A stretch of 64,000 nt of DNA, taken from Humibacter sp. RRB41 (GTDB lineage: Bacteria; Actinomycetota; Actinomycetes; Actinomycetales; Microbacteriaceae). Both the position numbers and the translations under genes were made by a program. The notes under the pieces were generated by a model. The model was not told where the DNA came from. It ran no database searches and saw only the letters and a program-made list of their open reading frames with translations. Below are positions 26,988 through 35,208 of the stretch, piece after piece; the first letter of the stretch is position 1; each line of letters begins with the position of its first letter. Location: contig NZ_JAKWJQ010000002.1 in NCBI RefSeq assembly GCF_022761015.1, positions 434,001-498,000 on the forward strand. The letters run 5' to 3'.

Positions 26988-28292
26988 CTAGTCGGCCGCG
27001 GCAGGCGCGGCATCCGTCACGATCATCTCCGGCACCGCTTCACCACGATACAGGCACTCGAACGTGGACAGCGTGCGCTGGATGTCGTGAGCCGCGATGA
27101 GTCGCAACGAAGCCTTCTTCATCGCAGTCAACTCGTCCTGCGGCATGCGGAACACGGCCTCGAGCTTGTCGGCGAGCTCTTGCGTGTCGCCGGGCGTGAA
27201 GAGGAATCCGTTCTCGCCGTCGTGCACGAGGTGCGGCAGCGCCATCGCATTGGCGGCGACGACCGGCAGAGCGGATGCCATCGCCTCCATCGTCACGATC
27301 GACTGCAGCTCGGCGATCGACGGCATCCCGAGCACTGTCGCACGCGTGTACGCCTCGCGAAGCTCATCGTCGGAGACGTAGCCCGTGAAGGTCACGCGAT
27401 CGGCTATGCCCAACTGATCGGCGAGGCGTTCGAGATGCTTGCGCTGGTCGCCGTCGCCGACGATCTCGAGCTTGGCGTCGAGATCCAGCGGAAGAAGGCT
27501 CACGGCCCGAAGGAGAACGTCGATCTGTTTCTCGCCGGTCACCCGCCCGACGAACACGACTCGGTTCTCCGTGCGCGGTTCGAACCTCGGTGTGTATTTG
27601 TGGGCATCCACCCCGCACGAGACGGCGTAGACGCCCCGGAGGCCGGTGTGCTGCTCGAGAAACTGCGCAGCCTTGTGTGTGGGAGTGGTGACCGCCTCGG
27701 CCCTGCGGAACGTGCGCTCCGCACCCTTCCAGGCGATGCGCACGGACATGTCCTGCAGCCACTTCGGAATCAGGGAGAACTCGACCATGTTCTCCGGCAT
27801 CAGGTGATTGGTGCCGATCAGCCGGATGCCACGCTTCTTCGCTTCGATCGACAAGCCGCGGCCGACGATGACCGGGGACTGGAAATGCACGACATCAGGC
27901 TCGACGTCGTCGAGCACACGCGCACTGTTCCGCCTGATCGTCCACGGCATGGCGAACCGGAGCCAGGGGTGCGGGGGCCAGCGCCAGCTGTACAGCCGAT
28001 GCATGATCATCCGCTGGCCTTCGTGCTCTTCGACCCACGTGCCGTGCCTACGACCGGCCGACGGCCCCATCACGTGCACCTCGTGCCCGCGCTCAACGAG
28101 GCCCGCAGCCAGACGCTCCGCGAACCTGGCGGCCCCGTTCACGTCAGGGGCAAAGGTGTCGACACCGATCAGAACCTTCAGAGGCTTGCGCTGCGTCGCC
28201 GGCGAGGGCGTGGGGGTCGCAGCCGCATCGCGCGAGTCCGACAAGGAGCCATCCTTTTCTTCATGCCGCATGGGGGGCGTCGGCACGATCAT
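26988..28292 (-). CDS. Glycosyltransferase family 4 (GT-B fold)
   Basis: About 434 residues. PLKVLIGVDTFAPDVNGAARFAERLAAGL is the N-terminal GT-B start, and HGTWVEEHEG and GTNHLMPENMVEFSL line the acceptor side. VVFVGRVTGEKQIDVLLRA and MPSIAELQSIVTMEAMASALPVVAANAMALPHLV are the nucleotide-sugar binding parts, with the usual EX7E at ELQSIVTME. It resembles mannosyltransferases of the PimB/MgtA group involved in cell-envelope glycolipids. The start is uncertain: a TAGACT box lies six bases before an in-frame TTG at 28325, while the first ATG is at 28292. It follows a DMT transporter gene by about 10-40 bases. Confidence 0.87.
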   Translation of the reverse strand: MIVPTPPMRHEEKDGSLSDSRDAAATPTPSPATQRKPLKVLIGVDTFAPDVNGAARFAERLAAGLVERGHEVHVMGPSAGRRHGTWVEEHEGQRMIMHRLYSWRWPPHPWLRFAMPWTIRRNSARVLDDVEPDVVHFQSPVIVGRGLSIEAKKRGIRLIGTNHLMPENMVEFSLIPKWLQDMSVRIAWKGAERTFRRAEAVTTPTHKAAQFLEQHTGLRGVYAVSCGVDAHKYTPRFEPRTENRVVFVGRVTGEKQIDVLLRAVSLLPLDLDAKLEIVGDGDQRKHLERLADQLGIADRVTFTGYVSDDELREAYTRATVLGMPSIAELQSIVTMEAMASALPVVAANAMALPHLVHDGENGFLFTPGDTQELADKLEAVFRMPQDELTAMKKASLRLIAAHDIQRTLSTFECLYRGEAVPEMIVTDAAPAAAD

Positions 28293-28334
28293 CTCGCCGG
28301 AGAATCGTCCCCGGCCGGAATACAAGGCACTAGT

Positions 28335-29303
28335 CTATGCAGCGCTCTGACCACCTGCGGGTTTCGTGTCGGCCTCGTCGTCGTATGACTTGACACCGGG
28401 GTGCGCGCGCGCAAGTAGGAACACCCCGATGATCGCGACGACCCCGGTCAGCACGAACGCGATCATCTGCCAGACTGCGGCTCCCGCCGCCTCGTTCAGG
28501 ATGACGATGCCGATCGTCACGGCGACGAGCGGGTCGATCACCGTCAAGCCTGCGATCACCAGATCGGGCGGTCCCGAGGCGTAGGCGTTCTGCACGAAGT
28601 ACGCGCCGAGAACGACGGCCGCGATCAGCGCGATCGCACAGAAGAGCGTCAGCAGGTCGAACTCGCTCTGCTCGATACGGGAGATGACGGACTTGGCGAG
28701 GGTCGCCACGAAGCCGTAGAGCACACCGGCACCGAGCACGTAGCCCAGCGCGACGAGGCGTTTGCGCAGGAACCAGAAGGCCGAGCCGAAGACCACGACG
28801 ACGCATCCGAGCACGATGAGAATCTCGATCAGATCACCGTCGGTCACCGGGGTCTCACGGGCCGCGAACGCGGCGATCAGCACGAACATGCCGACGCCAC
28901 CCACGCAGAGGCAGATGGCGAGGATGGATCTCTTGTTCAGAGGGTTGCCGCTGATGCGCACGTTGATGATCGACGTGATCACGAGCGACACCGCGCCGAG
29001 GGGCTGCACGACGATGAGCGGCGAGAACGCCAGACTCGTCAGCTGCAGCGCGATCGCCAGCCCGAGCATGAGGGTGCCGAACACCCAGGAAGGTCTGGCG
29101 AGCAGGAGCGCCAGCTGTCGCACCTGCAGTCCGCCGCGGCCGTCGCCGTCTGTGCGACGCTCGACCTTCGTGACACCCCGGTGCTGGAACTGGGCACCGA
29201 GGGACAGGAAGACAGCGCCGACGAGCGCGATCGGAATGCCGATGAACTGGCGCGGCTGAAGTGCCGTCAGATCGGTGGTCGAAGCCGCCAGTTCCGAGAT
29301 CAC
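28335..29303 (-). CDS. DMT-superfamily (NIPA-like) transporter
   Basis: A 322-residue membrane protein with about nine to ten hydrophobic segments. SLGAQFQHRGVTKVE in the first loop and AFSPLIVVQPLGAVSLVITSIINV and SGPPDLVIAGLTVIDPLVAVTIGIVILNE in the two repeats resemble NIPA magnesium transporters and related actinobacterial DMT proteins. The substrate is unknown. The GTG start at 29303 has TAGTGT exactly six bases upstream (29310-29315). It shares a 41-base divergent promoter region with peptide deformylase, and the glycosyltransferase follows. Confidence 0.85.
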   Translation of the reverse strand: MISELAASTTDLTALQPRQFIGIPIALVGAVFLSLGAQFQHRGVTKVERRTDGDGRGGLQVRQLALLLARPSWVFGTLMLGLAIALQLTSLAFSPLIVVQPLGAVSLVITSIINVRISGNPLNKRSILAICLCVGGVGMFVLIAAFAARETPVTDGDLIEILIVLGCVVVVFGSAFWFLRKRLVALGYVLGAGVLYGFVATLAKSVISRIEQSEFDLLTLFCAIALIAAVVLGAYFVQNAYASGPPDLVIAGLTVIDPLVAVTIGIVILNEAAGAAVWQMIAFVLTGVVAIIGVFLLARAHPGVKSYDDEADTKPAGGQSAA

Positions 29304-29344
29304 TCAACGACACTAACGGCATTCGCCGCCGATACCCTTGACGA
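29304..29344. promoter_or_regulatory. 41-bp divergent region with two leaderless-type -10 boxes
   Basis: On the minus strand TAGTGT (29310-29315) lies six bases before the DMT GTG. On the plus strand TACCCT (29333-29338) lies six bases before the deformylase ATG. With so little room both transcripts must start at or beside the start codons, and their -35 regions would overlap the opposite gene's -10 region. Confidence 0.55.
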
Positions 29345-29911
29345 ATGGCCGTTCTCCCCATTCGCATCTGCGGCGACCCAGTGCTGCACTCCCCCGCCTC
29401 CGAGGTCACTGGGTTCGACGCAGACCTCGCCGAACTCGTCAGCGACATGTACGACACCATGGCAGCCGCTCCCGGTGTCGGCCTCGCGGGCCCCCAGGTC
29501 GGCGTTGCGAAACGGCTCTTCGTGTACGACTGGACCGACGATTCCGACATTCGCCACCGCGGCGCCGCGATCAACCCGACACTCTGGATCTCTCCCCCGC
29601 CGGCCGGCGACGCCGATCCGGAGACGGAGGCCGAGGGATGCCTGTCGTTCCCTGGCGAGCGATTCCCGCTGCGACGCGCTGCGTCTGCTGTTCTGCAGGC
29701 GTTCGACGTCGACGGCGAACCGTTCGAGGTTCGCGCAGAGGGCTGGCTGGCACGCATCTTCCAGCACGAGTACGACCATCTCGACGGTCTGCTCTACGTC
29801 GACCGCCTCACCGATGGATACGCGCGAACGGCCGCCAAGGTGGAGCGCAAACAGGGATGGGGTGTGCCGGGACAGAGCTGGCTGCCCGGCGTCGACCACC
29901 CCGAGGGGTGA
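29345..29911 (+). CDS. def: Peptide deformylase
   Basis: A 188-residue metallohydrolase that removes the formyl group from nascent proteins. All three motifs are intact: GVGLAGPQVGV (motif 1), EGCLSFPGE (motif 2, metal Cys) and QHEYDHLDG (motif 3, HExxH metal ligands and base). The C-terminal tail is short. The ATG has TACCCT six bases upstream. It is a monocistronic gene divergent from the DMT transporter. Confidence 0.97.
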   Translation: MAVLPIRICGDPVLHSPASEVTGFDADLAELVSDMYDTMAAAPGVGLAGPQVGVAKRLFVYDWTDDSDIRHRGAAINPTLWISPPPAGDADPETEAEGCLSFPGERFPLRRAASAVLQAFDVDGEPFEVRAEGWLARIFQHEYDHLDGLLYVDRLTDGYARTAAKVERKQGWGVPGQSWLPGVDHPEG

Positions 29912-29944
29912 CGAGCCGGGCAGCCGGTGGTCTGTGCCGACGAA

Positions 29945-30274
29945 TCAGCGGGGCCCAGGACCCGGACGGTTCGCCCGCAGCACCTCGAGGCGCTTGCGGT
30001 ACTCGACCTCGTCGATGTCGCCCTGAGCGTATCGCTCGGCGAGGGTCGACTCGGCGTTGCTGCTCGCCGCCCACGAACCGTACGGTCCGTGTCCGCGCCA
30101 GTATGCGCGGCGACGACGCGTCGCGACGAAGATGATCAGCCCGATCACCAGAATCCAGAAGATCGGGATGATGAAGAAGAACGGGAAGAACCCGCCTGCC
30201 CATGGCCCGACCCAGTGCGTTGCGGCCACGGCGCCCGAGGCGCCGATCGATGTTGCGGCCAGTGCGCTCATCAT
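29945..30274 (-). CDS. SHOCT-domain membrane protein
   Basis: About 109 residues. A small extracytoplasmic N-terminus, a strong transmembrane helix (FPFFFIIPIFWILVIGLIIFVA), a basic stop-transfer RRRRAYWRG and a C-terminal SHOCT helix pair (STLAERYAQGDIDEVEYRKRLEVL) are visible. The SHOCT domain is a short oligomerisation module; no activity is known. Two adjacent ATGs (30274, 30271) are likely starts; the frame stays open to 30370 with an ATG there. It lies downstream of a two-component system reading the same way and could belong to its regulon. Confidence 0.8.
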   Translation of the reverse strand: MMSALAATSIGASGAVAATHWVGPWAGGFFPFFFIIPIFWILVIGLIIFVATRRRRAYWRGHGPYGSWAASSNAESTLAERYAQGDIDEVEYRKRLEVLRANRPGPGPR

Positions 30275-30409
30275 GAGTTGGAGAACCTTTCTGTGGAGGG
30301 CTCGTTCGAGCCGATTCCAGACTCGCCGCACGGTGACCGGCGCGCGTCGGCCGGGCGGAGGCATCCGCATACTCCGATCGGAGCAGCCTGCGTCGTCAAC
30401 CGTGCAGGT

Positions 30410-31072
30410 CTAGAAGCCGCCGGGCGTCACGAGCCCGGACTCGTACGCCAGCACCACGAGATGCACCCGGTCGCGCGCGCCGAGCTTCGAGAGGATGCGC
30501 GAGACGTGCGTCTTCGCCGTGAGCGGGCTCATGAACAGACGCGCACCGATCTCCGTATTGCTCAGGCCTTCAGCCACCAGTGCGAGCACTTCGCGCTCGC
30601 GATCGGTGAGCGGCTCGAGAACGGATGCCGTCACCTCCGGCCGCGGAGTCGACGCCAGCCGTGCGAGCAGTCGCTTTGTCACTCCGGGCGAGAGCAGCGC
30701 TTCACCCGCGGCGGCCACCCGCACCGAGCGGATCAGCTCGACCGGCTCGGTGTCCTTCACCAGGAATCCGCTCGCTCCCGCCCTGATCGCCTCAGCGACG
30801 TACTCGTCCAGCTCGAAGGTGGTCACGATCACGACGTGTACGTCGTCGAGCGCCGGGTCACGAGCCAGTTCGTCGGTGGCCCAGAGTCCATCCCCGTCGG
30901 GCATGCGGATGTCCATCAGCACCACATCCGGCCGCTCGCGCCGCACCATCGCGACGGCAGCTTTCCCGGTGGCCGCCTCACCCACCACCTCGATGTCGGG
31001 CTCGTGGTCGAGCAAGGCGCGAAAGCCCGCACGTACCAATTGCTGATCGTCGGCCAGCACCACTCGGATCAT
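30410..31072 (-). CDS. NarL/LuxR-family response regulator
   Basis: A 220-residue regulator. The receiver domain has the acidic pair near the N-terminus (ADDQ), phospho-acceptor Asp54 in VVLMDIRMPDGDG and the conserved Lys in FLVKDTEP. The C-terminal LuxR helix-turn-helix is PLTDREREVLALVAEGLSNTEIGARLFMS...AKTHVSRILSKL. It overlaps the sensor kinase upstream by four bases, forming a standard pair. Targets cannot be told; the SHOCT membrane gene downstream is one candidate. Confidence 0.95.
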   Translation of the reverse strand: MIRVVLADDQQLVRAGFRALLDHEPDIEVVGEAATGKAAVAMVRRERPDVVLMDIRMPDGDGLWATDELARDPALDDVHVVIVTTFELDEYVAEAIRAGASGFLVKDTEPVELIRSVRVAAAGEALLSPGVTKRLLARLASTPRPEVTASVLEPLTDREREVLALVAEGLSNTEIGARLFMSPLTAKTHVSRILSKLGARDRVHLVVLAYESGLVTPGGF

Positions 31073-32307
31073 GTTCGCCGCCCTCCGCCCCGCACCGAGC
31101 CTCGCACGGGCAGCCGCGCCGTCACGACGAAGCCGCCGTCCGCACGGGGCAGAGCTGTCAGCGTTCCGCCGAGCGCAGCCGCCCGTTCACGCATTCCCAG
31201 CACCCCGCGTCCGCCGTCGCTCGCCGCGCCGCGCCCGGGGTGCGAATCTGCGACCTGTTCGCCCGGGCCATTCTCGACGACGAGGGCGACCGCATCCGTC
31301 GACACGTCGAGACGCACGGCGGCCTCGCTGCCTGCAGCGTGCCTGCGCACATTGGTCAACGACTCCTGCACGATTCGGTAGGCGGCCGACTGCACGGCGA
31401 GCGGGATGTCCGCGTCGTGCGGCATCCCGTCGATTCCGTCCGTCGCGACGACCAATCCTGCCGCGCGCACATCTGCGATGAGCGCGGGAATGGCAGCCAA
31501 GGTCGGCCCCGGCGCTCGCGGAGCGTCCGGCGCGTCCGGCTCCCTCAGGATGCCGAGCACCGAACGCACCTCGTCGAGCGCCGTGGTGCTCGTCTCGCGA
31601 ATCGAGCGCAGGCTCTCCTTCGCCCGTTCGGGTTCCTCGTCGAAGAGGTGCAGGCCCACGCCCGCCTGAACGCTGATCTGGGACAGCGAGTGTGCGAGAA
31701 CGTCGTGCAGTTCGCGTGCGATGCGCAGGCGCTCCTCCTCCGCCGCCGATCGGCGTCGGCTGGACTCCTCTCGTGCCGCGGCACGGAAGCGCTCTCGTCT
31801 GGCACCGGCCCCTGTGGCGACTCCAGCGACGAGGCAGAGGATGATCGTCACGATCAGCACTCGGATGCCGCCCGACCCTGCGCCGCTCACCGCGATCGTC
31901 GTCGCGCCGAGGACCCCCATGCCGATCAAGGTCGACCACGCCCATGCACTCGCGCCGCGCAGAACCGCGCCACCCACGGCGAACGCGACCGCGAGCGCCG
32001 CCAGCGGGGGCCCCGGCGCGAACGCGATGGCGGGCAGAGCCGCGAGGGCGACGACGATCACCCTGGGTCCCCGCCACGGCAGCAGGAGCAGTGCGGCCGC
32101 CCCTATCCCCGCGATCACTGCCGCGACCGTGAGAGCGTCAGCGCTGACGTGATGCAGGTGGGCAGCCCCCGCCAGCGCGAAGGCGAGACCTGGCAGCTGT
32201 ACGAATGCGCTCGACGCCGCGGCGAACCACCTGGCGCGCAGCGAACGGCGCGCGGACCGCTCGGGCGTCAGCTCGGGGCTGGTGCGCATCCAGGGCGGGT
32301 ACGGCAT
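31069..32307 (-). CDS. Two-component sensor histidine kinase (HPK7/NarX-type)
   Basis: A 412-residue membrane kinase. Four to six hydrophobic helices occupy about residues 20-165. The dimerisation and phospho-acceptor helix is RIARELHDVLAHSLSQISVQAG with the His of ELHD. The ATPase part ends with VVENGPGE (N box) and GRGVLGMRERAAALGGTL (G box). This HisKA_3 type partners NarL-type regulators, as here. The start is placed at the ATG at 32307 because TAGCAT lies six bases upstream; a GTG two codons earlier is the alternative. The membrane domain suggests a cell-envelope signal. Confidence 0.92.
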   Translation of the reverse strand: MPYPPWMRTSPELTPERSARRSLRARWFAAASSAFVQLPGLAFALAGAAHLHHVSADALTVAAVIAGIGAAALLLLPWRGPRVIVVALAALPAIAFAPGPPLAALAVAFAVGGAVLRGASAWAWSTLIGMGVLGATTIAVSGAGSGGIRVLIVTIILCLVAGVATGAGARRERFRAAAREESSRRRSAAEEERLRIARELHDVLAHSLSQISVQAGVGLHLFDEEPERAKESLRSIRETSTTALDEVRSVLGILREPDAPDAPRAPGPTLAAIPALIADVRAAGLVVATDGIDGMPHDADIPLAVQSAAYRIVQESLTNVRRHAAGSEAAVRLDVSTDAVALVVENGPGEQVADSHPGRGAASDGGRGVLGMRERAAALGGTLTALPRADGGFVVTARLPVRGSVRGGGRRT

Positions 32308-32362
32308 CCTCACATGCTAACGAGCGTGCCGGCGCCGCCCATCGGCTCTCGGGTGTTGCCGG

Positions 32363-33244
32363 CTACTCCGCTGGGAGTACGCGCGGCGCTTCCTCACCGG
32401 TCGCCGCCGGGCGATCGGCGTGCTGCGACCACTGGCTCCATGACCCCGGATAGAGCGCCGGCGCGAATCCGGCGAGCATGAGTGCCGCTGCGTTGTGTGC
32501 GGCAGTCACCCCCGAACCGCAGTACGTGGCGACGTCGACATCGTTCGTGACGCCCAGTGCGCCGAACCGATCGCGCAGCGCAGGCGCATCGAGGAAACGT
32601 CCGTCGTCGCCGACGTTGGAGGCGGTCGGGGAACTGAGCGCTCCCGGAATGTGGCCCGCTCTCGGATCCACCGGCTCGACCTCGCCTCGGTAGCGCTCGG
32701 CGGCGCGCGCGTCGAGCAGGACGCCGTGGCGCGGGTACTCCCCCGCCTCGTCGATCGAGATCACAGGGAGATATCCGTACTCGAGGGCCACCGAGCCAGG
32801 CGGTACCGCTACGTCGCCTGCCTCGAGCGGATGCCCCGACTCGCGCCACGCACGCAGCCCGCCGTCGAGCATCCGCACTCCGTCCACGCCGGCGTGGCGC
32901 AACAGCCACCATGCCCGTGCGGCCGACATGTTCGACAGGTCGTCGTACACCACGACGGTGTCGCCGTCGTCGATGCCCCAGGAGCGGGCATCCGCTTGGA
33001 ACTGCTCGACGGACGGCAGAGGATGTCTGCCCTCCTGCGGCGCACCGATCTTCGCGAGTTGCCGCTCGAGGTCGACGTATACCGCGCCGGGAATGTGTGC
33101 GGCCTCGTAGTCGGGGCGCCCGTTCGGGACGTCGAGTCGCCAGCGGACATCCAAGATTCGAATCGATCGACCGCTGTCGGCTCCGGCGGCCACGGCCGCC
33201 GCGAGCTCGTCTGCGGTGATGAGGAGATCGGAGCGATCGGTCAT
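32363..33244 (-). CDS. Thiosulfate/3-mercaptopyruvate sulfurtransferase (two-domain rhodanese)
   Basis: A 293-residue enzyme with two rhodanese domains. The N-terminal one (about 10-150) is inactive and holds ILDVRWRLDVPNGRPDYEAAHIPGAVYVDL. The C-terminal one (about 165-285) has VLLDARAAERYRGEVEPVDPRAGHIPGA and the active-site loop ATYCGSGVTAAHN. A CGSGVT loop is typical of 3-mercaptopyruvate sulfurtransferases, CRKGVT of thiosulfate rhodaneses, so the former is more likely. The ATG has TAGCGT six bases upstream (33251-33256). It is the last host gene before the prophage. Confidence 0.93.
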   Translation of the reverse strand: MTDRSDLLITADELAAAVAAGADSGRSIRILDVRWRLDVPNGRPDYEAAHIPGAVYVDLERQLAKIGAPQEGRHPLPSVEQFQADARSWGIDDGDTVVVYDDLSNMSAARAWWLLRHAGVDGVRMLDGGLRAWRESGHPLEAGDVAVPPGSVALEYGYLPVISIDEAGEYPRHGVLLDARAAERYRGEVEPVDPRAGHIPGALSSPTASNVGDDGRFLDAPALRDRFGALGVTNDVDVATYCGSGVTAAHNAAALMLAGFAPALYPGSWSQWSQHADRPAATGEEAPRVLPAE

Positions 33245-33274
33245 GCTGCAACGCTACCGGCGCTGACACGAAGG

Positions 33275-33301
33275 AAGCCCTCGCCGTGATGGCGAGGGCT
33301 T
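33275..33301. terminator. Perfect hairpin downstream of the tRNA-Asn remnant
   Basis: AAGCCCTCGCC-GTGAT-GGCGAGGGCTT is a perfect 11-bp stem with a five-base loop lying six bases past the tRNA 3' end on the minus strand. It is the natural terminator of the tRNA-Asn gene and remains on the host side of the attachment site. Confidence 0.8.
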
Positions 33302-33307
33302 CTCCTG

Positions 33308-33345
33308 CTCCCCGTGGTGGACTCGAACCACCAACCTGCCGGTTA
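33308..33345 (-). other. attL: 3' half of tRNA-Asn gene left by prophage integration
   Basis: The minus strand reads TAACCGGCAGGTTGGTGG, then TTCGAGTCCACCACGGGGAG: the 3' anticodon stem, variable loop, T-arm and 3' acceptor of a tRNA-Asn (GTT). The 5' half is missing and the sequence beyond 33345 is unrelated. Such a split is produced when a tyrosine integrase recombines inside a tRNA gene; the phage copy of this block restores the full tRNA at the other end. The core identity block should therefore be repeated at attR, outside this window. The integrase gene lies 0.7 kb inside. Confidence 0.85.
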
Positions 33346-33438
33346 CATGCCTGCCCCGATACGACTGGTACCGCGCCCCCACGATGCGCCGGTGCGCACG
33401 CGTGATGCGGTAGTCACCTCCATCACGGCGGCGATCTG

Positions 33439-33651
33439 ATGGCGACGACCATCGACCTCGGCGACGGACTCTTCATCGCCGGCGACCCGGACGCCGTCCT
33501 CGGAGAGCTCAACCACTGGTGTGAGTACTGTCGAGGTGATGGCCTCGACGTCGACGACACCGGCGAGCTGATGCCCTGTTATGCGTGCGCCGGCTTCGGC
33601 CAGCTCGAATGCGCTGACCCCGACTGCGAGCAGCATCGTGAACGTCCGTGA
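33439..33651 (+). CDS. Small double-CxxC protein (DnaJ-type zinc-finger-like)
   Basis: A 70-residue prophage ORF. CEYCRGDGLDV and CYACAGFGQLEC are two CxxCxGxG-type knuckles as in the DnaJ central zinc finger, and a further CADPDCEQH follows. It should bind zinc. The first prophage gene inside attL, it overlaps the next ORF by 14 bases. No specific function is recognised; small zinc proteins of this sort are frequent in actinophages. Confidence 0.6.
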   Translation: MATTIDLGDGLFIAGDPDAVLGELNHWCEYCRGDGLDVDDTGELMPCYACAGFGQLECADPDCEQHRERP

Positions 33652-33874
33652 GCTGCTCCAGAACCTGCTCGACCATGCGCTCGACGGGCGTGGGGCCGAA
33701 GAAACTGTGCTCATCCGTTGCGATGGGCAGTTGAGAACCGTCTCAGGAATCGAGACGCGGGTCGCTGAAACCGGCTCCGATGAGCGCCCGAACCTGTTCA
33801 TCCTGATCGTTGCTGACGGGCCCTCAGATACACAGGAGACTTCCGCAACAACTACTCGCGCACCGCGCCTCTAG
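33638..33874 (+). CDS. Prophage hypothetical protein, 78 aa
   Basis: Starts at a GTG inside the end of the zinc-finger ORF (14-base overlap). MNVRELLQNLLDHALDGRGAE is followed by ETVLIRCDGQLRTVSGIETRVA. Alternating hydrophobic strands suggest a small alpha/beta fold. The family is not recognised. The overlap argues for co-translation with the 70-residue gene. Confidence 0.5.
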   Translation: MNVRELLQNLLDHALDGRGAEETVLIRCDGQLRTVSGIETRVAETGSDERPNLFILIVADGPSDTQETSATTTRAPRL

Positions 33875-33972
33875 TTGCGGAGATCGACAAGTGGCCTCGG
33901 ACGCACTTCGTCTAGACAATAGCGTCCACCGATGAGGCACCAGACCCCAGAACTCGGACTGACCGAAAGCTA

Positions 33973-33985
33973 TACGACGGTCGTA
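33973..33985. promoter_or_regulatory. 13-bp palindrome upstream of the integrase
   Basis: TACGAC-G-GTCGTA is a perfect inverted repeat 46 bases before the integrase GTG, in the 157-base gap after the small ORFs. It could be an operator for integrase control or an arm-type site; a single copy is visible. Confidence 0.35.
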
Positions 33986-34031
33986 ATCTCGTGCCACCGG
34001 CCAAGCCGCCGGAGATGAACAGGGGAACGAA

Positions 34032-34868
34032 GTGCTAACCGAATACCGCAACCACCTCTACTTTTCGGGCCGCTCAGAGGGGACGGTGAAGCTCCGGATC
34101 ACGCACGTCCAAGAGCTCCTGTTCCGGCACCGTGATCTCACCACGATCACTACCCGTGACCTCGAACGTCACCTCAGCGAGATGCGGAAGCGGGGACTGG
34201 CGCCGGAGACGATCAAGTCCTTCCGGTCCTCATACCGGCTGTTCTTCGGCTGGGCGCATAAGGCGGGCTTCATGCCGACCGACCCTTCGATCGAACTCGA
34301 TCCCGTGCACATCCCAGTCAGAGTGCCGCGGATCGCGCCCGATGACGTCGTGCAGGCGGCGCTTATCACGGCGACCCTCGAGCAACGCACCATGGTGATG
34401 CTCGCCCGGCTCGCCTGTCTGCGCCTTACCGAGCTCACCACCCTGCACATGCGAGCCCGCGAACACGACGCTCTCCGCATCCGCGGCAAAGGCGACAAGG
34501 AACGCATCGTCTACATCAACGACGACCTCATGCAGGTGCTCCTGGACCGGGAACGGGAGGTCGGGTTCGGCTACTACTTCCCCGGCCGCTTCGGCGCCTA
34601 CATGCACCCGCAGAGCGTGAACAAGATCATCACTCGTCTCATCGGAAGTAACCCTCACTCGCTCCGCCACGCTGGTGCGACTGCCGCCTACCGCGCCACG
34701 AAAGATCTCCGTGCCGTGCAGCAGATGCTCGGCCACGCCTCCATGGCTACCACCCAGCGATACCTTCACCTCGACGAAGACGCACTGCGACGGGCAGCAG
34801 CGGGCACCGCCTTCATCACCCCGATCCGCTCGCCGCACTTCCCGCGCGACCTCCAGCACGCCGCCTAG
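34032..34868 (+). CDS. int: Tyrosine recombinase (phage integrase)
   Basis: A 278-residue integrase. The N-terminal core-binding (SAM-like) domain covers about residues 1-85. The catalytic domain has Arg in ACLRLTELTTL, Lys in RGKGDKERIVYI, HxxR in HSLRHAGAT, His in LGHASMATTQ and the nucleophile Tyr in TTQRYLHLDE, so it looks active. There is no separate arm-binding domain, so it is of the short XerC/D-like type. AGGGGA precedes the GTG start. It sits 0.7 kb from the tRNA-Asn attL site and should catalyse integration and, with an excision factor, excision. Confidence 0.95.
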   Translation: MLTEYRNHLYFSGRSEGTVKLRITHVQELLFRHRDLTTITTRDLERHLSEMRKRGLAPETIKSFRSSYRLFFGWAHKAGFMPTDPSIELDPVHIPVRVPRIAPDDVVQAALITATLEQRTMVMLARLACLRLTELTTLHMRAREHDALRIRGKGDKERIVYINDDLMQVLLDREREVGFGYYFPGRFGAYMHPQSVNKIITRLIGSNPHSLRHAGATAAYRATKDLRAVQQMLGHASMATTQRYLHLDEDALRRAAAGTAFITPIRSPHFPRDLQHAA

Positions 34869-34878
34869 ACTCGTGAGC

Positions 34879-35022
34879 ATGCAGGACCGGCCAGAGTTCG
34901 ACTCGACAATGCCCGTCGACGGCGATGAACTCACCGACGAGGAGCGCGCAGCTGTCGCCGAGGGCATGCGGCGACGCGCTCTACTTCAGGTGGCTGAAGA
35001 CGAGATCCCGGAGATCGGCTGA
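34879..35022 (+). CDS. Small acidic prophage protein, 47 aa
   Basis: MQDRPEFDSTMPVDGDELTD is followed by EERAAVAEGMRRRALLQVAE. It is highly charged with one amphipathic helix (about residues 18-40). The ATG lies seven bases after TAGACT (34866-34871), a -10 whose TAG is also the integrase stop codon, so a leaderless transcript is likely. The acidic tail and helix resemble small antitoxin or regulator pieces, but no family is recognised. Confidence 0.5.
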   Translation: MQDRPEFDSTMPVDGDELTDEERAAVAEGMRRRALLQVAEDEIPEIG

Positions 35023-35030
35023 GCGGTCGT

Positions 35031-35135
35031 CTAGTGATGGCGGTGCATGCCCACATAGGTGATCAGTGAGCCGATCCCGATGCCGAGCATGATCGCAACG
35101 ACGGCGACCAAGACGATTCCGAGACCGATACTCAC
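35031..35135 (-). CDS. Small single-pass membrane protein, 34 aa
   Basis: MSIGLGIVLVAVVAIMLGIG is followed by IGSLITYVGMHRHH. One glycine-rich hydrophobic helix fills most of the protein, with a His-rich tail. The start is GTG. It is convergent with the 47-residue gene, eight bases from its stop. Hydrophobic pattern and position support it, but no ribosome-binding site is clear. Confidence 0.45.
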   Translation of the reverse strand: MSIGLGIVLVAVVAIMLGIGIGSLITYVGMHRHH

Positions 35136-35208
35136 CCGATCAACGCTCGCAGCAGCCACCGGCTACGGCCAGCACCCAGAAGAAGGGGCACCGGAGCCAG
35201 CCGGAAAC

